A DNA stretch of 13,716 nt from JAQUSX01 sp035446985 (GTDB lineage: Bacteria; Bacillota; Clostridia; Christensenellales; CAG-314). The translations under genes and the position numbers were made by a program. Below, piece after piece: positions 1 to 5,003 of this stretch. The stretch's first letter is position 1; each line of letters begins with the position of its first letter. The notes beneath the pieces are model-generated. The model worked only from the letters and a program-made list of their open reading frames with translations. It ran no database searches and had not been told where the DNA came from. The DNA is taken from assembly GCA_035446985.1 (NCBI GenBank), contig DAOTGG010000027.1, positions 1-13,716 of the forward strand, read 5' to 3'.

Positions 1-87
1 CCGCCCGAAATGGAAAGACTGAAACTTAATCTTGAAGCCTATTCCGACTGTCACAGCTTTTCATTCGTTTTGGAGGTGGGTGTATAA
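1..87 (+). CDS. C-terminal fragment of an unidentified protein, possibly an FAD-dependent oxidoreductase
   Basis: An open frame enters from the left edge and ends at TAA 85-87, giving the last 28 residues (from PPEMERLKL to FVLEVGV). The stop abuts the ATG of the next gene, and that gene's ribosome binding site (GGAGG, 72-76) lies inside this frame, so the two are almost certainly translationally coupled. The fragment is too short to identify by itself. DUF1667 genes commonly follow a GlpA-like glycerol-3-phosphate dehydrogenase and an NAD(P)/FAD-dependent oxidoreductase, so an oxidoreductase is the likely identity. That is inference from context only. Confidence 0.55.
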   Translation, partial: PPEMERLKLNLEAYSDCHSFSFVLEVGV

Positions 88-429
88 ATGAAAGAATTAA
101 TATGTATCGCTTGTCCCAACGGCTGCAGGCTTACGGTCGACGAAAAAACAAATGCGGTAAGCGGAAATAAATGCCTGCGCGGCGAAAAATTCGCTCTTAA
201 AGAAATAACCTGCCCGATGCGTTCGCTTACTTCCACAGTAGCTACCGTGTTTGACGATTGCCCTGTAATATCGGTAAAAACCGACGGTGAAATACCAAAA
301 GACAAAATTTTTGCAGTAATGAAAGAACTGAAAAAAATAAAAGTTGAAAAACGTTTGAAAATAGGCGATATAGTGTTAGCGAACGTAGCCGACGCAAATG
401 TTAATATCGTTGTCACAAAAAATATGTAA
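88..429 (+). CDS. DUF1667 Cys-rich protein, probable Fe-S partner of a FAD oxidoreductase
   Basis: This 113-residue protein matches the DUF1667 family in length and layout. It opens with MKELICIACPNGCRL, has a GNKCLRG block, then an RSLTSTV segment, and ends in a basic KIGDIVLANV region. Cysteines 6, 9, 13 and 29 form a CxxCxxxC...C pattern like the [4Fe-4S] sites of molybdopterin-oxidoreductase N-termini, and Cys42 is an extra. Family members usually sit next to GlpA-like and pyridine-nucleotide-disulfide oxidoreductases, and an electron-transfer role is presumed but not established. The start is set by GGAGG at 72-76. There is no gap to the upstream ORF, so it is the last gene of an operon running in from the left and is followed by a terminator at 538-569. 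Confidence 0.88.
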   Translation: MKELICIACPNGCRLTVDEKTNAVSGNKCLRGEKFALKEITCPMRSLTSTVATVFDDCPVISVKTDGEIPKDKIFAVMKELKKIKVEKRLKIGDIVLANVADANVNIVVTKNM

Positions 430-537
430 TTTGTTTTCGAAACCAAATTTACTTCCAAGCAGATTATTATTTAAATAGTAATTTTTTTTGAAATGATTTA
501 ATTTAAAGAAATTTTTTATAATAAAATTTTTATTAAC

Positions 538-569
538 AAAAAAGCGTGTCGAATAGATACGCTTTTTTT
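538..569 (+). terminator. Rho-independent terminator of the DUF1667 operon
   Basis: AAAAAGCGTGTC (539-550) pairs with GATACGCTTTTT (556-567) around the loop GAATA, with one G-T wobble. The run of seven T on the 3' side serves as the U-tract. It lies about 110 bases after the DUF1667 stop. The preceding stretch 430-537 is very AT-rich and shows no gene. Confidence 0.8.
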
Positions 570-652
570 GATCGAGCAAAAAGTCTTTTTTCATAAATTA
601 AAACGAACGAAAACGCAAATAATATGCGAATAAAAGATATATAAAATTTTTC

Positions 653-681
653 TTGACTTTTTCTTAAGTAAGACATATTAT
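653..681 (+). promoter_or_regulatory. Sigma-A promoter of the metal ATPase
   Basis: TTGACT (653-658) and TATTAT (676-681) are separated by exactly 17 bases, which predicts a start near 688. That places the GC-rich inverted repeat at 693-713 directly over the initially transcribed region. Confidence 0.75.
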
Positions 682-692
682 ATTATTAGACC

Positions 693-713
693 TACCCCCT
701 AAGGGGTGGGGTA
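693..713 (+). promoter_or_regulatory. CsoR-like operator overlapping the start of transcription
   Basis: A pseudo-palindrome reading ACCCCCTAAGGGGTGGGGT in its core has outer arms TACCCC (693-698) and GGGGTA (708-713). A second CCCC/GGGG pair is nested inside (696-699 with 703-706). G-tract-containing TACCCC...GGGGTA pseudo-palindromes are characteristic targets of CsoR/RcnR-family metal-sensing repressors. The position a few bases after the predicted start, ahead of a metal-exporting ATPase, fits repression relieved by metal. No csoR gene is present in the window, so the regulator would act in trans. Confidence 0.6.
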
Positions 714-729
714 CGAAAGGAGATTATTT

Positions 730-2691
730 ATGAGTTCATGTTGCAAAATTGAACATAAGAAAGAGCGTTTTTATGAAACGATAAAATATCAAATAATTGC
801 GTTATCGGTGTCTTTGGCCGCGCTCGTATTATCATTTTTATGGGGCAATCTATTTCCGCAACATTCGATATGGACGTACTTTAACAGCGGTTGGATAGCC
901 GTCGTTTTGTGCGGCACGCCGTTAGCTATTTCGGCTTTTGAAAACTTATTTAAACATAAAAAAATAAAATCTGCGTTACTTATCACTGTTGCGTTGGTTG
1001 CCTGCGTGGTTTTGGAAATTCTCAACTGGACTGGCATAACAAGCACGACTCACGGCAATTATTTGTTCGCGGCAGGGGAAGTAGCTTTCTTGATGATGCT
1101 CGGCGGACTTATTGAAGACCTGACGGTAAAACGTTCACGCAGCGGAATTGAAAAGCTTATCAATCTCGCGCCCAAAACGGCTAATATATTGATGCAGGAT
1201 AAGTTCGTTTCGATGCCTGTGAATTTTGTACAAGTCGGCGATACCGTTTTGGTAAAACCTTACGAGCAAATTTCCGTCGACGGAACTATCTCAAAAGGCG
1301 CGACTTCTGTTAACCAGGCGGCTATCACGGGCGAGAGCGTTCCCATCGACAAGACCATAGGCGACGGCGTTTTTGCGGGCACGTGGAATAACAGCGGCGC
1401 GATAGAAATATCGGTGACAAAACCTTCTACCCAAACGACCTTGGCAAAGATGGTGGAGCTTGTAAAAAACGCGGAAAACAAAAAAGCGCCCGCGGTACGA
1501 ACAGCCGACAAATGGGCTGGTATTATCGTGCCTTTGGCTATCGCTTTGGCAATTTTGGTGTTCCCCGTGGCGTATTTCGGTTTTCATGTTTCCTGGACGG
1601 AAGCTTTGGTCAGAAGCGTGACGGTATTGGTAGTGTTCTGTCCCTGCGCTTTAGCTTTGGCTGCGCCTACGGCAGTTGCCGCGGCTATCGGTAACGCAAG
1701 CTATCACGGCATTTTGATAAAAAGCGGCGAAGCCCTCGAAAGTATCGGCAAAACGGACGTTTTTGTATTCGACAAAACAGGCACTCTTACAACGGGCGAA
1801 ATCAAAGTAGTAGATTATTTTTCAAATATAGATAAAGACATTTTCTTAAATTATTTGGCTGGGGCGGAGTCAAAATCCGAGCATCCTTTGGCGAAAGCGA
1901 TTACGGTTTTTGCGGACAAAAAAATTACCGCTATGCAGACAAAATCTTTGGTAGGCTCGGGCGTTGAAGCGATTGTAGAAGACAAGAAAATAATTGTCGC
2001 AAAACTTGATTATTTTAAAAAGTTACCGAAAAATGAAACTATCGGCACTTGGCTGAAAAATGGATACACGGTGGTAGGACTGAGCGTAAATGGCGAATTT
2101 TGCGGAGCTGTCGCGTTGTCCGACACGATTAGAGAAAACGCGGCTGACACGATAACTGCGTTAAAGTCCGACAAAATAAAAACGGTTATGCTGACGGGCG
2201 ACAATTCTTATTCCGCCGAGAGAGTTCATAAGGAAACGGGTTTGGATGAGTATTACCACTCTTTGCTGCCCGAAGATAAGCTGAAAAGAATAGAAGATTA
2301 CTCAAACGACGGCAAAAAAGTTTGCATGGCAGGCGACGGCGTAAATGACGCTCCCGCATTGGCGGCGGCTGACTGCTCGGTTACGATGGGCGCAATCGGC
2401 AGCGACGTAGCTTTGGAAGTATCGGACATCGCGGTAATGGACGACAGAATAGAAAAAATCCCGGGACTAATAAAACTATCCAAAAAAACTTTAAGCGTTA
2501 TCAAAATAAATATTATTTTTGCGATGCTTGTAAATTTTACAGCAGTTATACTTAGCTCGTTAGGAATTTTAAATCCCGTGTGGGGCGCGCTCGTGCATAA
2601 CGGAACGTCGTTATTAGTCGTGTTCGCTTCATCAACTTTATTAGCCGACAAAAGCATAAAAAAACCTGAAATAAATACGACCGATAAATAA
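730..2691 (+). CDS. Heavy-metal-translocating P1B-type ATPase
   Basis: This 653-residue membrane pump carries all cytoplasmic P-type motifs: TGES (200-203, actuator), DKTGT with phosphorylated Asp348, HP (385-386), TGD (489-491) and GDGVND (535-540). The membrane metal site contains CPC (304-306), which marks P1B metal pumps. There is no N-terminal HMA metal-binding domain. The N-terminus is short but has a Cys-Cys pair (residues 4-5) and a His that could bind metal. The last helices carry HNGTSLLVV, where zinc pumps have Asp-x-Gly and copper pumps Met-x-x-Ser-Ser, so the metal cannot be read from the sequence. The CsoR-like operator favours Cu(I), but Cd/Zn or another metal remains possible. 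ATG 730 is chosen because AGGAGA (718-723) lies at the right distance. A GTG eight codons upstream falls within the operator and ahead of that ribosome binding site. Confidence 0.93.
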   Translation: MSSCCKIEHKKERFYETIKYQIIALSVSLAALVLSFLWGNLFPQHSIWTYFNSGWIAVVLCGTPLAISAFENLFKHKKIKSALLITVALVACVVLEILNWTGITSTTHGNYLFAAGEVAFLMMLGGLIEDLTVKRSRSGIEKLINLAPKTANILMQDKFVSMPVNFVQVGDTVLVKPYEQISVDGTISKGATSVNQAAITGESVPIDKTIGDGVFAGTWNNSGAIEISVTKPSTQTTLAKMVELVKNAENKKAPAVRTADKWAGIIVPLAIALAILVFPVAYFGFHVSWTEALVRSVTVLVVFCPCALALAAPTAVAAAIGNASYHGILIKSGEALESIGKTDVFVFDKTGTLTTGEIKVVDYFSNIDKDIFLNYLAGAESKSEHPLAKAITVFADKKITAMQTKSLVGSGVEAIVEDKKIIVAKLDYFKKLPKNETIGTWLKNGYTVVGLSVNGEFCGAVALSDTIRENAADTITALKSDKIKTVMLTGDNSYSAERVHKETGLDEYYHSLLPEDKLKRIEDYSNDGKKVCMAGDGVNDAPALAAADCSVTMGAIGSDVALEVSDIAVMDDRIEKIPGLIKLSKKTLSVIKINIIFAMLVNFTAVILSSLGILNPVWGALVHNGTSLLVVFASSTLLADKSIKKPEINTTDK

Positions 2692-2741
2692 TCAAAAATA
2701 CAAAGCATTTAACGAACTCAAACGATTTGTATACTCAAAAT

Positions 2742-2776
2742 AAAAACTCTCTGACATCTATCGGGGAGTTTTTTCT
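2742..2776 (+). terminator. Terminator after the metal ATPase
   Basis: AAAAACTC (2742-2749) pairs with GAGTTTTT (2766-2773). Weaker inner pairs extend the stem, the loop is about ten bases, and a T-run follows. It separates the ATPase from the rubrerythrin promoter. Confidence 0.75.
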
Positions 2777-2810
2777 ACGCTTTTTCCGCGCAATGATTAT
2801 TCTTTCGTTA

Positions 2811-2839
2811 TTGACAACGGCGGCGTGTCTCATTATAAT
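2811..2839 (+). promoter_or_regulatory. Consensus sigma-A promoter of rubrerythrin
   Basis: TTGACA (2811-2816), a 17-base spacer and TATAAT (2834-2839) match the housekeeping consensus at every position. Constitutively strong transcription is expected unless repressed. No clear PerR-like inverted repeat was seen in or beside it. Confidence 0.9.
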
Positions 2840-2877
2840 TTAGTTGAAAAATATTTAAAAACTAAGGAGGCAAAAAA

Positions 2878-3411
2878 ATGAATTTAAAGGGAAGCAAAAC
2901 GGAGCGTAATTTGATGGACGCATACGCGGGCGAATCGCAGGCAAGAAACAAATACGATTATTTTTCATCACAGGCAAAAAAAGACGGTTACGAGCAAATA
3001 TCCGCGATTTTCGCCGAGACCGCATTAAATGAAAAAGAACACGCAAAGCTGTGGTTCAAAGAATTTCACGGCATAGGCGATACATACGCAAATCTATTAG
3101 ACGCTGCGGCGGGCGAGCTTTATGAATGGACTGATATGTACGCAAGATTTGCCAATGAAGCCGAAGAAGAAGGTTTCAGCGATTTGGCAAAACGTTTCAG
3201 ACTTGTAGCCGCCGTTGAAAAAGAACACGAAGCCAGATACCGCAAACTCGCGTCAAATATCAAAGAAAATTCCGTATTTAATAAAAACGAAACAACGGTA
3301 TGGGTATGCCGCAACTGCGGTTACGTATTGACGGCGAAAAACGCGCCCGAAGTTTGCCCGTGCTGCGCGCACCCGAAAAGTTATTTTGAAGTGAGAAAAG
3401 AAAATTATTAA
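2878..3411 (+). CDS. rbr: Rubrerythrin (peroxide-reducing diiron/rubredoxin protein)
   Basis: This 177-residue cytoplasmic peroxidase of anaerobes reduces H2O2 using electrons delivered through its rubredoxin-like centre. The N-terminal four-helix ferritin-like domain has the expected diiron ligands: Glu19, Glu52 with His55 (EKEH), Glu80 and Glu83 (GELYE), and Glu114 with His117 (EKEH). The C-terminal rubredoxin-like domain has Cys144-x-x-Cys147 and Cys160-x-x-Cys163. The second knuckle reads CPCC, giving one extra cysteine (162) beside the iron site. A strong AAGGAGG (2864-2870) sits seven bases before the ATG. The gene is monocistronic, with a consensus promoter and a probable terminator at 3454-3507. 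Its presence points to an anaerobic or microaerophilic host. Confidence 0.96.
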   Translation: MNLKGSKTERNLMDAYAGESQARNKYDYFSSQAKKDGYEQISAIFAETALNEKEHAKLWFKEFHGIGDTYANLLDAAAGELYEWTDMYARFANEAEEEGFSDLAKRFRLVAAVEKEHEARYRKLASNIKENSVFNKNETTVWVCRNCGYVLTAKNAPEVCPCCAHPKSYFEVRKENY

Positions 3412-3453
3412 TTTTTCAATCTGAACTATCTAAATCAACGAGATTTCAATAAG

Positions 3454-3507
3454 ACCGTAAATCCGCAAACAAAGATTTTTAAAAATAAGGCGCGGAGCGG
3501 TTTTTTT
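3454..3507 (+). terminator. Probable bulged terminator after rubrerythrin
   Basis: TCCGC (3462-3466) pairs with GCGGA (3492-3496), and ACCG (3454-3457) pairs with CGGT (3498-3501), across an asymmetric internal loop. Seven T follow (3501-3507). The apical part contains a self-complementary ATTTTTAAAAAT. It is less compact than a textbook terminator. Confidence 0.5.
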
Positions 3508-3592
3508 GAACTATATTGCGCAAAATATAATAGCGGAGATAAATTAAAAAATATAAAAAAATTTTAATTCTGGTTCGCTAATGAAAAGCAAA

Positions 3593-3658
3593 AAAAGGGC
3601 GGAATTTCTTTTTTAAAAAAGAAAAACAAAGATAAATTTTCACTTGTAATGCCCTTTT
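3593..3658 (+). repeat. Nested inverted repeats upstream of the BMP lipoprotein
   Basis: Outer 8-bp arms AAAAGGGC (3593-3600) and GCCCTTTT (3651-3658) enclose a perfect 20-bp palindrome at 3605-3624 (TTTC, six T, six A, GAAA). The right outer arm lies within the -35/-10 spacer of the lipoprotein promoter. The rest of the 316-base gap 3412-3727 holds the rubrerythrin terminator, an imperfect palindrome around TTGCGCAA (3533-3550), the promoter and a leader palindrome. No gene and no recognisable purine riboswitch were found. Confidence 0.55.
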
Positions 3659-3672
3659 AAATATGCTATACT
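3644..3672 (+). promoter_or_regulatory. Promoter of the permuted BMP lipoprotein operon
   Basis: TTGTAA (3644-3649), 17 bases and TATACT (3667-3672), with TGC just before the -10 (extended -10). The predicted start is near 3679, directly before the leader palindrome at 3684-3702. Confidence 0.75.
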
Positions 3673-3683
3673 TAGTTGTAGCA

Positions 3684-3702
3684 TTTTTACAAAATGTAAA
3701 AA
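3684..3702 (+). promoter_or_regulatory. Leader palindrome, candidate operator
   Basis: TTTTTACA (3684-3691) and TGTAAAAA (3695-3702) are perfect 8-bp arms separated by AAA. They begin about five bases after the predicted transcription start. The symmetry and position fit a repressor site; an RNA hairpin ahead of the ribosome binding site is the alternative. The cognate regulator is unknown. Confidence 0.5.
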
Positions 3703-3727
3703 TTTTAATGGAGGAAAAAGGTAAATT

Positions 3728-4897
3728 ATGAAAAAAATCGTTAGTCTATTACTGGTACTCGTACTGGCAATAGGAACTATGGGAATTTTTGCGGCATGCG
3801 CGCCCACCACCGAAAAGACTACGCTCGAAATTAAATATACTTACGGCGGACAGTTTTTCGGCGACGCAAACATCACTGCTAAAATGAACGGCTGGTATTC
3901 AGCTGGAACAGAAATCGTATTCGCTTGCGGCGGCGGTATTTATACTTCTGCAGTAGAAGCGGCAAATAGCAACAACGCGAATGTTATCGGCGTTGACGTT
4001 GACCAAGGTTACATTGACGACTGTATCGTTACATCTTCAATGAAAGCTTTACAAGAATCCGTTATGACTGCTTTGGCAGTATATTTCGCAGGCGACTGGG
4101 ATTTAGTTGGCGGAACCGCAGCTACATTGGGTTTGAACTCAACTTTGGCTGGACAAGACGCTAAAGACTATGTTGGTATTCCCACAGCTACAGATTCTTG
4201 GAGATTTGACAACTTCACAATGGCTCAATATCAAGAAATCTTGACCAAAATCAAAGCTAATCTTCCCGCTTCAAACAACGCTAGCAATCCTAATTACGCA
4301 GGAACAATTACTCCTGGTAATTATATCGCTTTAGTTACAGACGTAGGAACTATCGACGACGAATCCTTCAACCAAGCTGCATGGCAAGGCGTAGTAGCTT
4401 ATGCTCAAGCAAACAATATTGATTACAATTATTTCCAACCCAACGAAGACAGCCTTGAAGCAAGAGCAACATCTATCGCTTTGGCTATTGAAAACGGCGC
4501 TGACGTTATCGTATGCCCCGGTTTCTTGTTTGAAGAAACAATCTTCGCTGTTCAAGATCAATATCCTGACGTAGCTTTCATTTTGTTGGATGGCACACCC
4601 AACCACAACTATGAAGAATTCAAAATCGCTGACAATACTTTCTGTATTCTTTATCAAGAAGAACAAGCTGGTTTCTTGGCTGGATACGCTGCTGTAATGG
4701 ACGGTTATACAAAACTCGGTTTCTTGGGCGGAATGGCTGTTCCCGCTGTTGTTCGTTATGGTTACGGATTTGTTCAAGGCGCTGATTACGCTATCCAAGT
4801 GCTCAATGGTACTGCTTCTGATGTAATAACTATTTCTAACTCTACTGATGCTAGACCTACTGTATCAAGCAATACAACAGTTATTTATATCGACTAA
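3728..4897 (+). CDS. Circularly permuted BMP-family (PnrA-like) nucleoside-binding lipoprotein
   Basis: This 389-residue lipoprotein is the substrate-binding component of the importer encoded next. Residues 1-23 form a signal peptide (MKK plus hydrophobic core) ending at lipid Cys24 (FAAC). All BMP-family blocks are present but swapped. Residues 33-182 hold the usual C-terminal half: LEIKYTYGG, WYSAGTEIVFACGGG (56-70), VIGVDVDQ (86-93), VTSSMKAL and FTMAQYQEI (163-171). Residues 183-198 are a linker. Residues 199-359 hold the usual N-terminal half: DVGTIDDESFNQAAW (205-219), VCPGFLFE (262-269), LLDGT (286-290), EEQAGFLAGY (311-320) and RYGYGFVQGADYA (343-355). Residues 360-389 resemble the usual family tail. 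Normal members begin with the VTDVG block soon after the lipid Cys. The frame is unbroken and the total length is normal. Codons favour GCT, TTC, AAC and CAA, unlike the GCG-rich neighbours, suggesting high expression. GGAGG (3710-3714) precedes ATG 3728. Confidence 0.93.
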   Translation: MKKIVSLLLVLVLAIGTMGIFAACAPTTEKTTLEIKYTYGGQFFGDANITAKMNGWYSAGTEIVFACGGGIYTSAVEAANSNNANVIGVDVDQGYIDDCIVTSSMKALQESVMTALAVYFAGDWDLVGGTAATLGLNSTLAGQDAKDYVGIPTATDSWRFDNFTMAQYQEILTKIKANLPASNNASNPNYAGTITPGNYIALVTDVGTIDDESFNQAAWQGVVAYAQANNIDYNYFQPNEDSLEARATSIALAIENGADVIVCPGFLFEETIFAVQDQYPDVAFILLDGTPNHNYEEFKIADNTFCILYQEEQAGFLAGYAAVMDGYTKLGFLGGMAVPAVVRYGYGFVQGADYAIQVLNGTASDVITISNSTDARPTVSSNTTVIYID

Positions 4898-4912
4898 CAA
4901 AAAACGTTTTGT

Positions 4913-4946
4913 GCAAGAAGAAAGGGCTTGGTCCCTTTCTTTTTGC
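4913..4946 (+). terminator. Strong hairpin between lipoprotein and ATPase genes (attenuator)
   Basis: A stem of about 14 pairs runs from 4913-4926 to 4933-4946 around the loop CTTGGT. Its core is AGAAAGGG with CCCTTTCT, followed by further T residues. It lies 15 bases after the lipoprotein stop and before the ATPase gene. Such partial terminators are typical of ABC importers in which the binding protein must be made in excess over the membrane components. Confidence 0.8.
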
Positions 4947-4971
4947 TAAAAAGGCTAATTTTTGCTACAAT
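4943..4971 (+). promoter_or_regulatory. Possible internal promoter for the ABC genes
   Basis: TTGCTA (4943-4948), 17 bases and TACAAT (4966-4971) preceded by TGC form an extended -10 promoter. Its -35 overlaps the 3' arm of the terminator hairpin. It would supply basal transcription of the ATPase and permeases, independent of readthrough. Confidence 0.5.
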
Positions 4972-5003
4972 TAAGAGAAAGGTAAAAGGATGGTGCAATT
5001 TTA

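Noticed and set aside
706..729. GTG at 706 as the start of the metal ATPase
   Set aside because: It lies within the CsoR-like operator and has no ribosome binding site of its own, while AGGAGA at 718-723 points to ATG 730.
2298..2708. 136-codon antisense open frame opposite the ATPase C-terminus
   Set aside because: It shadows the GDGVND and final membrane segments of the ATPase, with no ribosome binding site or recognisable product.
3412..3727. Purine riboswitch ahead of the nucleoside importer
   Set aside because: The conserved purine-aptamer core and its pairing loops could not be found. Only short palindromes and a promoter are visible.
4331..4798. 155-codon antisense open frame opposite the lipoprotein
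   Set aside because: It lies entirely opposite strongly conserved BMP coding sequence, has low-complexity Ser/Val content and resembles no family. Biased codon use on the plus strand explains it.
3728..4897. The swapped lipoprotein as a pseudogene or assembly chimera of tandem bmp copies
   Set aside because: It would need three separate in-frame joins, each falling between domain blocks, with no stop, no duplication and no missing conserved block. A real permuted gene is simpler, although read-level confirmation is still the decisive test.
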